DNA of 56,182 bases from Bradyrhizobium sp. LHD-71. Its GTDB lineage: Bacteria > Pseudomonadota > Alphaproteobacteria > Rhizobiales > Xanthobacteraceae. Of this stretch, positions 16,760 through 24,486 are shown in pieces (position 1 is the first letter of the stretch; every line of letters starts with the position of its first letter). The position numbers and the translations under genes were made by a program. The notes under the pieces were generated by a model. The model was not told where the DNA came from and made no database searches. It saw only the letters and a list, made by a program, of their open reading frames with translations. The stretch covers positions 1 through 56,182 of the forward strand of contig NZ_JAVIFX010000041.1 in NCBI RefSeq assembly GCF_031157255.1, read 5' to 3'.

Positions 16760-17215
16760 TCAGTCGGCCTTGGATGCCCCCGCTCTCGCAATGGCTTGTG
16801 CAAGATCCTCGCGCTCCTCGCATCCTTGCGGACACAACGTGGCAAGTCGCGCGAGGTTGATCTTTGCCTTGTCGAGCTGACCGAGCTCGACAAACATCTC
16901 GCCCTGGTATTCCAGCGCGCCCTTATGGTTTGAATCCAGATCGAGAGCCTTGGCGTAGAACGTCGCCGCCTGCGTCAGGTCGCCCGACTTGCGCAGGCTG
17001 AAGCCCATCAGATTGAAGACATCGGCATGTTGATGGGTCGCGAGCATCGGCGTCAGTTCGTCGATTGCCGCCTTGAAGTTCTTCGCCTCGATCTTTGCAC
17101 GCACGGAAGCGAGATCGGGAGCATCGTTCGAGACGAGATTGTCGACTGCGAGCGCTGCAGTCGCGAAGAGCATCGATGTTCCAAGCACGATGACCTTGAG
17201 AATTGCCTTGCGCAC
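16760..17215 (-). CDS. Periplasmic tetratricopeptide-repeat protein
   Basis: A 151-residue protein with a Sec signal peptide (RKAILKVIVLGTSMLFATAALA) followed by about three TPR-like helix pairs: AIDELTPMLATHQHADVFNLMGFSLR, DLTQAATFYAKALDLDSNHKGALEYQGEM and a third ending in CPQGCEEREDLAQAI. One CxxxC pair is near the C-terminus. It is separated by 34 nt from the upstream hydrolase gene and is probably co-transcribed from the ECF-type promoter at 18262-18288. TPRs mediate protein contacts; the partner is unknown. Confidence 0.82.
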   Translation of the reverse strand: MRKAILKVIVLGTSMLFATAALAVDNLVSNDAPDLASVRAKIEAKNFKAAIDELTPMLATHQHADVFNLMGFSLRKSGDLTQAATFYAKALDLDSNHKGALEYQGEMFVELGQLDKAKINLARLATLCPQGCEEREDLAQAIARAGASKAD

Positions 17216-17249
17216 GAATGCCTCCTATCGGACGGAACTCAGATGATCA

Positions 17250-18215
17250 TCAGGCCTTGTCGACGGTCAACGCGTAGCCGTTGCCATCCCGGGCGATTGT
17301 ACCGACGCCAGGAAATGGGAAGTGATAGCCGCTGATGCCGATCTTGTCGGCAATGACGCGATCCATCAGCTTGCGGCGTGAGGCTTCGGCGGAAGCACCG
17401 TCCTGATCGTAAACGCCGCGCCAACCTGGATTGGCGACAACGAGCGCCGGAACGTAGCAAGTGTCGTTGGAAAGCATCAACTGGCTCGCACCGGAGGCAA
17501 GATGGAAGGCGCGATGGCCCGGCGTGTGGCCCGGGGTCGCGACAAGGCGCATGCCGGGCGCAACCTCCGCCTCGCCCGCAACCTGCTTGATGTTTTTCCA
17601 GTTGGGAAATGTCGCCTGGATGCGGCGGGCAAGACCCTTGCGGGCGTCCGGCAGCCTGTTGATGACGGCTGGGTCGGTCCAAAACTTGTATTCGGCGTCG
17701 GCGATGATGATTTCGGCATTCGGAAACACCGGCCTGTTCGTGTCCTTCTCCATCAACCCGAAGATATGATCGGGATGACAGTGCGAGATGAGAATAGTGT
17801 CGACCTTATCGGGATCAAATCCGGCGGCCTTGAAGTTGGCCATGAACCTGCCCGCGGTGGGCTGCACCTGGCCCCCGGTTCCGGCGTCGCACAGAACCGT
17901 CTTGCCGCCGGTTCTGACAACGGCCACGGTGAACGGAATCGATACGAAATCTTCCGGCAGGCCGGCCTTTGCCATGGCGGCCTTGACGTCATCGACGGAC
18001 GCGTTGGCAACGAATGCGGGGTCGTGCGGCTTCTCCCAGATGCCGTCATAGACGGCCGTCACGTCGGCCGTGCCGACCTTGTAGGTTACATGGCCCCTGG
18101 CCGGATCCGGCGTCTTTTGTGCGAGAGCCGGGGTTATGACCAGCCGCGATGACAGGCCAAACGCTGTTGCAAGGCCGGAAGCGATCACGACATCGCGTCG
18201 GGAAGCTTTGAACAT
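17250..18215 (-). CDS. MBL-fold metallohydrolase, Tat-exported
   Basis: A 321-residue metallo-beta-lactamase-fold hydrolase with the metal motif SHCHPDH (His145, His147, Asp149, His150), a second His in TPGHTPGHRAFH and a late SGYHFPFP His. Length and layout resemble periplasmic lactonase/quorum-quenching-like MBL enzymes, but the substrate is unknown. The N-terminus KASRRDVVIASGLATAFG ending PALAQ is a twin-arginine signal, which supports the ATG at 18215. It is divergent from an ECF sigma gene and shares its promoter-like element. Confidence 0.88.
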   Translation of the reverse strand: MFKASRRDVVIASGLATAFGLSSRLVITPALAQKTPDPARGHVTYKVGTADVTAVYDGIWEKPHDPAFVANASVDDVKAAMAKAGLPEDFVSIPFTVAVVRTGGKTVLCDAGTGGQVQPTAGRFMANFKAAGFDPDKVDTILISHCHPDHIFGLMEKDTNRPVFPNAEIIIADAEYKFWTDPAVINRLPDARKGLARRIQATFPNWKNIKQVAGEAEVAPGMRLVATPGHTPGHRAFHLASGASQLMLSNDTCYVPALVVANPGWRGVYDQDGASAEASRRKLMDRVIADKIGISGYHFPFPGVGTIARDGNGYALTVDKA

Positions 18216-18261
18216 GGCGAACTCCATGGAAGGTTTGGGTCTGGGGGCCGACATCCATGGA

Positions 18262-18288
18262 GATTCAAGGGCCTTCGCCTTTATTCCA
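18262..18288 (-). promoter_or_regulatory. ECF-type promoter-like element for the MBL-TPR operon
   Basis: Read on the minus strand, the element is TGGAATAAA (18288-18280), 12 nt, then TGAATC (18267-18262). The MBL start follows 46 nt later. The identical pattern with identical spacing precedes the sigma gene on the plus strand. A GGAA-type -35 with a -10 about 16 nt away is the normal architecture of ECF promoters (established); assignment to the neighbouring sigma factor is inference. Confidence 0.65.
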
Positions 18289-18334
18289 CATCGGGCGTAC
18301 CTTTCTCTGACGTTCCAAAAAATTGGGGCGGACA

Positions 18335-18361
18335 TGGAATAAATGTGACACCGCCTGAATC
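18335..18361 (+). promoter_or_regulatory. ECF-type promoter-like element for the sigma/anti-sigma operon
   Basis: TGGAATAAA (18335-18343), 12 nt, then TGAATC (18356-18361), 34 nt before the sigma factor ATG. It is the mirror copy of the element serving the divergent hydrolase operon, as expected for a positively autoregulated ECF system. I did not notice other copies when reading the window. Confidence 0.65.
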
Positions 18362-18395
18362 CGGATATTGAGAAGCTGGCAAGCGCAGGCAGCGA

Positions 18396-18953
18396 ATGAC
18401 CGACAAGGCGAGGTTCGAGCGGCTGACGCTTCCGCACATGGATGCGGCATACAATTTGGCGTCTCACCTGCTGCAGACGCGCGCCGATGCGGAGGACGCA
18501 GTCCAGGATGCCTTCGTCAGGGCCTATCGCGCGTTTCATCAGTTTGAAGGCGCGGATATCAGGCCTTGGCTGCTGACGATCGTGCGCAATGTCTGCTTTC
18601 GGCGTTTGCAGGAAAGGCGGCGTGCCGACAATGTGGTTTCGCTCGATGAAGTGAGTTCGCGCTCCACTGGCGCAGCCTTCGAGGCCGACATGGCCTCCGC
18701 GGACCGCTCACCTGAGCAGACAGCGATCGCAAGCTCCGATCAGGCCTTGCTCGCACACGCGATGGCAGAGCTGCCGCCGGTGTTCCGCGAGGTGATCGTG
18801 CTGCGGGAGATTGAGGACCTGTCCTATCGGGAAATTGCCGGCGTCATCGGCACGCCGGTCGGGACCGTGATGTCGAGGCTTGCGCGCGCGCGGACCGAAC
18901 TGAAAGCCATCTTGAACAGGATGACGAACCAGGATGACCGCAATGCAATGTGA
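18396..18953 (+). CDS. ECF-family RNA polymerase sigma factor
   Basis: A 185-residue sigma-70 family protein with region 2 (AAYNLASHLLQTRADAEDAVQDAFVRAYRAF, about residues 16-46) and region 4 (LPPVFREVIVLREIEDLSYREIAGVIGTPVGTVMSRLARAR, about residues 127-167). A variable linker lies between, and regions 1.1 and 3 are absent, which defines an ECF sigma. The anti-sigma gene overlaps its 3' end by 11 bp. It probably drives its own operon and the divergent hydrolase operon through the matched elements. The inducing signal is unknown. Confidence 0.93.
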   Translation: MTDKARFERLTLPHMDAAYNLASHLLQTRADAEDAVQDAFVRAYRAFHQFEGADIRPWLLTIVRNVCFRRLQERRRADNVVSLDEVSSRSTGAAFEADMASADRSPEQTAIASSDQALLAHAMAELPPVFREVIVLREIEDLSYREIAGVIGTPVGTVMSRLARARTELKAILNRMTNQDDRNAM

Positions 18954-19725
18954 CCGTGCGCACGAGTTGCTCGGCGCCTACAGAGATGGCGAGCTTGCGC
19001 CCGAAGAGCGGCGCGCAGTGGCCGGCCATATCGGAACATGCAGGACATGCAGCACCGCCGTGGCTGACGATGAACGAATTGGACGATTGGTGAAGAAGTT
19101 CGGGCGGATCGCGCCCCCACCTGCGCTTGAACCGCGCCTGCGCGCTGCGCTCGATCGCGCTGAAGAAACGTCGCTCCCCGGGAAGCCGGTGGAAACGCCG
19201 CACCTTGGGATGGACGCGCCAAAGGCCCGGGCGCTTGCCAAGCGAGTCGCAGCGCTGGCGGCAGCATGCCTCGTTGCGGTGATGGCAACGTGGTGGGTCA
19301 TGGACACGACCCGCCATGCCGAGCAGATCGAGCATGACATCCTTTCCGCGCATATCCGCTCGTTGTTGCAGGATTCGCCGACCCAGGTCGCCTCGTCCGA
19401 TCAGCATGTCGTGCGGCCATGGTTCGCCGGCCGCGCCGACTTCGCGCCCGCGGTGAAGGATTTGACCGCTGAAGGATTTGCATTGCTCGGCGGGCGCCTC
19501 GACTATGTCGCCGACCGTCGCGTGGCGGTGGTCGTCTACAAGCGCCGCCTGCATCTCATCAACGTCTTCATGTGGCCGTCGTCGGTCGCGGCGACCGAGA
19601 GCCTTGCCCCGGCCACGTCGAGGAACGGCTACAATCTTTTGATTTGGAGCAGAAACGGAGTGAGCTACTGCGCCATTTCCGATCTCAACGCCGCTGAAAT
19701 GCGGGAGTTGCAACACCTGCTCTGA
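18943..19725 (+). CDS. Anti-sigma factor, zinc-finger (ZAS-like) membrane protein
   Basis: A 260-residue protein with N-terminal CDRAHELLGAYRDGELAPEER and HIGTCRTC, the H-x3-C-x2-C anti-sigma motif that wraps the sigma factor. One TM segment (ALAAACLVAVMATWWVM, about residues 107-123) and a periplasmic domain of about 140 residues follow, with the phrase GGRLDYVADRRVAVVVYKRR typical of rhizobial anti-sigma factors. The ATG at 18943 is preferred (AGGA 8 nt upstream); an alternative lies at 18934. It overlaps the sigma gene, so the two are coupled. It would hold the sigma factor at the membrane until a signal arrives. Confidence 0.9.
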   Translation: MQCDRAHELLGAYRDGELAPEERRAVAGHIGTCRTCSTAVADDERIGRLVKKFGRIAPPPALEPRLRAALDRAEETSLPGKPVETPHLGMDAPKARALAKRVAALAAACLVAVMATWWVMDTTRHAEQIEHDILSAHIRSLLQDSPTQVASSDQHVVRPWFAGRADFAPAVKDLTAEGFALLGGRLDYVADRRVAVVVYKRRLHLINVFMWPSSVAATESLAPATSRNGYNLLIWSRNGVSYCAISDLNAAEMRELQHLL

Positions 19726-19743
19726 CCGGCGATGCCCGCACCG

Positions 19744-21393
19744 TCATTGAGCCGCACCGCGCACACGATCGATCAAGGCCAGCGGATCCCTCGGCAGCGC
19801 GGCGCCGCGCCACGCAACGTGCTGATCCGGACGCGAAAGGACCAGGTTGTGGCCGGTGAACTCGGCTGCATCATCCGCACTGATGTCCAGCACCGTCAAT
19901 GGTACGCCCCGGTGCTCGGCCGCAGCAACCAGTGCCGCCGGGTCGATCGTCTGGTCAAGTCGCAACAGAGTGAATTCCGGACCAAGCGCATCGTAAAGTG
20001 ATGTCTTCCTGGGCAGCCACACATGCGGCGTGCGGCATCCGGGCACGGTGGACGATTGATAAGTCGCCATCGTGTACGGCGGGAACTCGGTGCCATCGTA
20101 GGCGATGATCGGCGAGCGGTCGTAATACGTGCCGAAGTTGAGACCGGCACAGGCATATTGCTGCACGTTGATCGCATAGGCCGTGTGACCCACGTCAGCA
20201 CGCACCCGTTCGCCGTCGGGCCCGGCGTCCTCGATCCCGTCCGGCACGGCGCCGCGCCTTCGGATCTCAGCCTCGGCATGGCTCATGGCGAACCGTGAGA
20301 CCTGATCGGTGATGGGCAAGCGCTCAGCCTCATAGGCGTCCAGAATAGCCTGGGGCGCCCAGCCATTGAGGTGGGCCGCAAGCAACCAGGACAGGTTTGT
20401 CGCGTCCGCTATGCCGGCGTTCATGCCGTAGCCGGCATAGGGAACCCAGATGTGGGCGGCGTCGCCGGCGATGAAGACGCATCGATCGCGAAACTTGTCG
20501 GCCATCAGCCTGCGGCCGTACCAGTCCTCCTTCGAGATGATGTCGTATTGGAAATCCGCGCCGACGCCGAGGATCGTGCGAATGGCCCAGTCGCGATCGA
20601 CAGAATCGAAATCCGGCTCGTCGGGCCGCAGATAATTGTGCAACAGCCATCGTTCGCGCCCGTCGATGGCGTACACCATCCCGGAGCGGCGCGGATTGAT
20701 CACTCCGGTGCCCCAGGCCGGTGCGTGCCGTTGGCGGTCGATCAGGTCCGCGGCTCGAAAGTAGGTCGACTGCACGCGCTGAATGACCGCATCGCCCTGC
20801 AGCTTCGCGCCGATCGCTTTGCGAACGACCGATCGCGCGCCATCGCAGCCGACCACGAAGCGGAATTCTCGTCGCTGCACGGATTCATCGTCGAGGTCGC
20901 GAAGCGACACTGTCGCGGCTTCGTCCGCGATCTCGACATCCTCGACCGCGGTTCGGTTGAGAATCTCGATGTTTGGCTGGCTTTCCGCATGCGCAAACAG
21001 GATGGGCTCGAGAAAGATCTGATTGATGCGATGCGGTGGCTCCGCCGTCGGCCAATTGCCGTCGGCACCGCTGGTGTCGGTGAACCGGTCGCGCCGACAC
21101 GGAATTGGGATGCGCGTCAGTTCCTGGCCGGTGAACGTCGTGCGATAGCTGATGTCGTGCGGGTAGTCGGGAGGCAACCCGGCATTGCGAATCTTTTCGG
21201 CAACGCCAAGGCGCCGGAAGATTTCCATCGTCCTCGCCGCGACGTGGTTGCACTTGGGCTCCGGCGGCTCGGCGCGCCGGCGCACTTCGGCCACCTTGAC
21301 CTTGATGCCACGCCAGGCGAGATCGATCGCCAGCGTGAGCCCGACCGGTCCGGCGCCCACAATGAGAACGGGGGCATCATCGTCGCGCAGCAT
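19744..21393 (-). CDS. FAD-dependent aromatic monooxygenase (PheA/TfdB/MhpA-like)
   Basis: A 549-residue class A flavoprotein hydroxylase using NAD(P)H and O2. It has the N-terminal VLIVGAGPVGLTLAIDLA dinucleotide motif, the mid-protein VVGCDGARSVVRKAIG (DG motif) and FIAGDAAHIWVPYAGYGMNAGIADA (GD motif). A thioredoxin-like C-terminal domain typical of phenol hydroxylases closes the protein. The ATG at 21393 is chosen for its GGAG site; an upstream reading to 21447 would overlap the preceding gene. It follows a TTT-type binding protein by 37 nt, so the pair may import and hydroxylate an aromatic acid (inference). Confidence 0.88.
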   Translation of the reverse strand: MLRDDDAPVLIVGAGPVGLTLAIDLAWRGIKVKVAEVRRRAEPPEPKCNHVAARTMEIFRRLGVAEKIRNAGLPPDYPHDISYRTTFTGQELTRIPIPCRRDRFTDTSGADGNWPTAEPPHRINQIFLEPILFAHAESQPNIEILNRTAVEDVEIADEAATVSLRDLDDESVQRREFRFVVGCDGARSVVRKAIGAKLQGDAVIQRVQSTYFRAADLIDRQRHAPAWGTGVINPRRSGMVYAIDGRERWLLHNYLRPDEPDFDSVDRDWAIRTILGVGADFQYDIISKEDWYGRRLMADKFRDRCVFIAGDAAHIWVPYAGYGMNAGIADATNLSWLLAAHLNGWAPQAILDAYEAERLPITDQVSRFAMSHAEAEIRRRGAVPDGIEDAGPDGERVRADVGHTAYAINVQQYACAGLNFGTYYDRSPIIAYDGTEFPPYTMATYQSSTVPGCRTPHVWLPRKTSLYDALGPEFTLLRLDQTIDPAALVAAAEHRGVPLTVLDISADDAAEFTGHNLVLSRPDQHVAWRGAALPRDPLALIDRVRGAAQ

Positions 21394-21430
21394 CAGCCTG
21401 CTCCAGTTGTGCGCTCGCGTGGCCGGCGCT

Positions 21431-22417
21431 TCATTCCAGCGAGGCACCTGATGCCTTGACGATCGGCGCCCATCGCTCGATTTCGCTCGTCACGTATTTT
21501 GCGAAGGTGTCAGGCGTCGATCCGATCAGCGGCTCAAGCGTCAGTGCGTTGAGCTTGGTGCGCGTCTCGGGCGCGGCCAGGAGCGTCGCGATTTCCCCCG
21601 CCAGCCGATCGACAATGGGCCGCGGTACGCCCGCAGGTGCAACCACGCCCTGCCACGCCACAAGCTCAAACCCGGCGAGCCCGGCATCGGCCAGCGTCGG
21701 AATATCAGGCGCAGACCCGACACGGCCTGCGGTCGTCACACCCAAAACTTTCAGCTTGCCCTCTTGGATCTGAGGCAACGCAGGTTGCAGATCGACCACC
21801 ATGAACGGAATGTGCCCGCTGATCACGTCCTGCATCGCCTGCACGCTGCCCCTGTACGGCACGTGCTTGATGTCGAGCGCGGCGGCGGTCTTGAGCATTT
21901 CGGCGCCCAGATTCTGCGGGCTGCCGTTCCCGGCCGAGCCGTATGACAGTTCACCCGGCTTCGATTTCGCATAGGCGATGAAGTCGCTGAGGGAATTGAC
22001 CGGCAGCGACGGATTGACGACGAGCGCGAAGGGCACGGCAGCCACGAGTGCGATCGGGGTGAAATCGGCGACCGGATCGTAAGGCAGCTTCCGGTACAGC
22101 GTCTTGTTGATGGCCAGGGTCGTGGAGGTCGCCATCAAGAGTGTGTGGCCGTCGGGCTGCGCTTTCGCGACCTGGCTGGCCCCAAGGGTGGTGCCGGCGC
22201 CGGGTTTGTTTTCGACAACCACAGTGGCACCCATCCCCGTCCGGAGTTGGTCGGCGACGAGCCGGCCGAGAAGATCGGTTGTCCCGCCGGCAGGATACGG
22301 CACGACAAGAGTGATCGTGCGTGACGGATAAGCGGATTGCGACCTGACCGATGACCCGGTCAGCGCAACCGCGCTTGCCGCACTACCCGCTATCACCTTC
22401 CGACGTGTCAAAAGCAT
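21431..22417 (-). CDS. Tripartite tricarboxylate transporter substrate-binding protein (Bug family), orphan
   Basis: A 328-residue periplasmic protein. A signal with twin Arg (LLTRRKVIAGSAASAVALTG) is followed by YPSRTITLVVPYPAGGTTDLLGR and VVENKPGAGTTLGASQVAKAQPDGHTLL, the hallmarks of the Bug/TctC family. These bind carboxylates and aromatic acids for TctAB permeases. No tctA or tctB gene is in the window, so it works with a distant permease or as a sensor. It is co-directional with the FAD monooxygenase gene. Confidence 0.92.
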   Translation of the reverse strand: MLLTRRKVIAGSAASAVALTGSSVRSQSAYPSRTITLVVPYPAGGTTDLLGRLVADQLRTGMGATVVVENKPGAGTTLGASQVAKAQPDGHTLLMATSTTLAINKTLYRKLPYDPVADFTPIALVAAVPFALVVNPSLPVNSLSDFIAYAKSKPGELSYGSAGNGSPQNLGAEMLKTAAALDIKHVPYRGSVQAMQDVISGHIPFMVVDLQPALPQIQEGKLKVLGVTTAGRVGSAPDIPTLADAGLAGFELVAWQGVVAPAGVPRPIVDRLAGEIATLLAAPETRTKLNALTLEPLIGSTPDTFAKYVTSEIERWAPIVKASGASLE

Positions 22418-22495
22418 GCGCGGCGCTCCGGTGTACCGTGAATGGTCTGCGCCGCGCCGACGCCCTAACGTTCGTCGTCCCGAAACTACGGCGCC

Positions 22496-23218
22496 TTACT
22501 CTCCCACGAACGTCACGGCTTCGGAAAGGGGCGCGCGGGACGTGCGGTAGCTGTTGATGATGTGGTCATGCTTTGGATGACCGAACGAGATGCCGCAGAC
22601 GACGCGCCGGTCCTCGGCGAACTTGAGATAGTCCCGCACCACATCCGAGCGCCGCGCCAGCGCAGCCTGCGCGATCGAACCGACGCCGAGCGCCTGCGCC
22701 GCCAGCATGAAGTTGGCGACATAGGCGCCGCAATCGACCGCGCCATAGACACCGAGCGGCTCGGTGGTGGTGATGATCGCCACGTGCGGCGCGCCAAAGA
22801 AGTTGAAGTTCTCCAGCGCCTGTTTGGCGGCCGCGGCCTTGTCGCCCTTGGCGATACCGACCGCGTCGTAAAGCTGGAAGCCACTTTCGCGCCGCCGCGC
22901 CTGATAGACGCCGACATATTCGCGCGGCCAGGGGAAATCCGGCGCGGAGTCCGCGCCCGACGCCGCCGTCTCGTACATCATTTTGCGGAATCGCTCGGTT
23001 TCCGCTCCGCTCATGATCGTCACATGCCAGGGCTGGCTGTTACACCATGACGCGGTGCGTTGGGCGGCGCGCAGGATGCGCTCGATCACCGGGCGCGGCA
23101 CCGGATCGGGCTTGAAAGCCCGACACGAGTACCGCGCGGCCAGAAGCCCCTCGAGCACATCGATGGCGTCCACCGCGTTGGTGGACGCCGCGTTGCCCTT
23201 CGCCGTCGCTGCGCTCAT
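22496..23218 (-). CDS. Nitroreductase-family FMN oxidoreductase
   Basis: A 240-residue flavoprotein with LLAARYSCRAFKPDPVPRPVIERIL, the N-terminal FMN-binding signature (R-x-S-x-R-x-F type), followed by AQRTASWCNSQPWHVTI and a C-terminal GISFGHP segment. Family members reduce nitro groups, quinones or enoates with NAD(P)H. Its start overlaps the upstream acyl-CoA dehydrogenase stop by 4 bp, so it belongs to the acyl-CoA operon. There it could reduce a ring or an enoyl bond, or recycle flavin; this is uncertain. Confidence 0.88.
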   Translation of the reverse strand: MSAATAKGNAASTNAVDAIDVLEGLLAARYSCRAFKPDPVPRPVIERILRAAQRTASWCNSQPWHVTIMSGAETERFRKMMYETAASGADSAPDFPWPREYVGVYQARRRESGFQLYDAVGIAKGDKAAAAKQALENFNFFGAPHVAIITTTEPLGVYGAVDCGAYVANFMLAAQALGVGSIAQAALARRSDVVRDYLKFAEDRRVVCGISFGHPKHDHIINSYRTSRAPLSEAVTFVGE

Positions 23219-24462
23219 GCCCGGCCCTTGGTCGGGATCTTGTTGAACGGCACATCCTTGTCCACGCGGATGTCACCAGGCAGGCCAAGCACGCGCTCCG
23301 CGATGATGTTGCGCATTACCTCGTCGGTGCCGCCGGCGATGCGCGAGGACGGCGACGACAGCACCATCTTCTGGAACTGACCCGCAACCTCCTTCTGATC
23401 GTTGTCGACCAGCACACCGGCCGCGCCCTGCAGGTCGAGCGCGAAAGTTGCGATCTCCTGCAACATGCTGCCGGCAACCAGCTTGCCGATCGAGTTCTCA
23501 GGCCCGGGCCGCTCGCCGCGCGACAGCGCCGAAATCGTGCGGTAGGTCGTATACTTCAGGCCGCTGGTGCGCGTCGCCCATGTGGCAAGCTTGGAGCGTA
23601 CAGCGCGATCGTCGATCGCAGGCCCATCCTCGGTCATCAGGCTGTTGCAGTAGTCGAAGATTTCCGGGAAACCGGTGGCAACGCCCGAGCCGATGGCGTA
23701 GCGCTCGTTCATCAGCGTGGTCAGCGCCACGTTCCAGCCCTCGCCGACATTACCGAGCCGCTGCTTGTCGGGGATACGCACGTTGGTGAAGTACACCTCG
23801 TTGAATTCCGACGCGCCGCTTGCCTGCTTGATCGGGCGGATTTCGACGCCCGGGCTCTTCATGTCGAGAAAGAACATGGAAAGCCCCTGATGCTTCGGCA
23901 CGTTCGGATCGGTGCGCACGACCAACAGCCCGTAGTCCGAGTAGTGCGCGCCCGAGGTCCAGATCTTCTGGCCGTTGACGATCCAGTCGTTGCCGTCCTT
24001 TTCCGCACGGGTGCGCAGCCCCGCCACGTCCGAGCCGGCCGAAGGCTCGGAAAACAGCTGGCACCAGATCTCGTCGCCGGAGGCGAGCGGCGGCAGGTAG
24101 CGCTTTTTCACGTCATCATTGGCGTAGGTCATCAGCACCGGGCCACACATGCCCTGGCCGATCAGGAACGGGGCGCCGAGCTTGTTGTAGATGCCCTCCT
24201 CCTGCTGCCAGATCACACGCTCGATCGGCGTCGAACCGCGGCCGCCGTACTCTTTCGGCCACTGCAGGCAGGCCCAGCCGCCTTTCGCCTTTTTCTTCTG
24301 CCACTCCTTCGAGAGCTGCAGCACGTCACCGCTCTTTAACTTGATGCGGCCGAGCGAAGCTTCCTTCAGCTCGCTCTCCAGCTCCTTCGGTGCGTTCGCG
24401 GCGATCCAACTGCGAACTTCGCTGCGGAATTTGGCTTCCTGCGGGGTGTCGTCGAAATTCAT
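23215..24462 (-). CDS. Acyl-CoA dehydrogenase, large-type subunit of a probable heteromer
   Basis: A 415-residue FAD-dependent acyl-CoA dehydrogenase. It has the flavin/substrate motif CQLFSEPSAGSDVAGLRTRAE, WIVNGQKIWTSGAHYSDYG and the C-terminal GGTDEVMRNIIAERVLG. The usual Y/H-GG-x-G-x3-E block is replaced by GAAGVLVDNDQ, so the catalytic Glu seems absent. The ATG at 24462 is preferred over an upstream TTG because AAAGGA precedes it. Its partner is the next gene upstream (24487-25620), with complementary motifs. In characterised pairs such as ChsE or PimCD, two subunits share active sites (family knowledge). Confidence 0.9.
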   Translation of the reverse strand: MNFDDTPQEAKFRSEVRSWIAANAPKELESELKEASLGRIKLKSGDVLQLSKEWQKKKAKGGWACLQWPKEYGGRGSTPIERVIWQQEEGIYNKLGAPFLIGQGMCGPVLMTYANDDVKKRYLPPLASGDEIWCQLFSEPSAGSDVAGLRTRAEKDGNDWIVNGQKIWTSGAHYSDYGLLVVRTDPNVPKHQGLSMFFLDMKSPGVEIRPIKQASGASEFNEVYFTNVRIPDKQRLGNVGEGWNVALTTLMNERYAIGSGVATGFPEIFDYCNSLMTEDGPAIDDRAVRSKLATWATRTSGLKYTTYRTISALSRGERPGPENSIGKLVAGSMLQEIATFALDLQGAAGVLVDNDQKEVAGQFQKMVLSSPSSRIAGGTDEVMRNIIAERVLGLPGDIRVDKDVPFNKIPTKGRA

Positions 24463-24486
24463 GGTCAAAATCCTTTCGCTGACATC

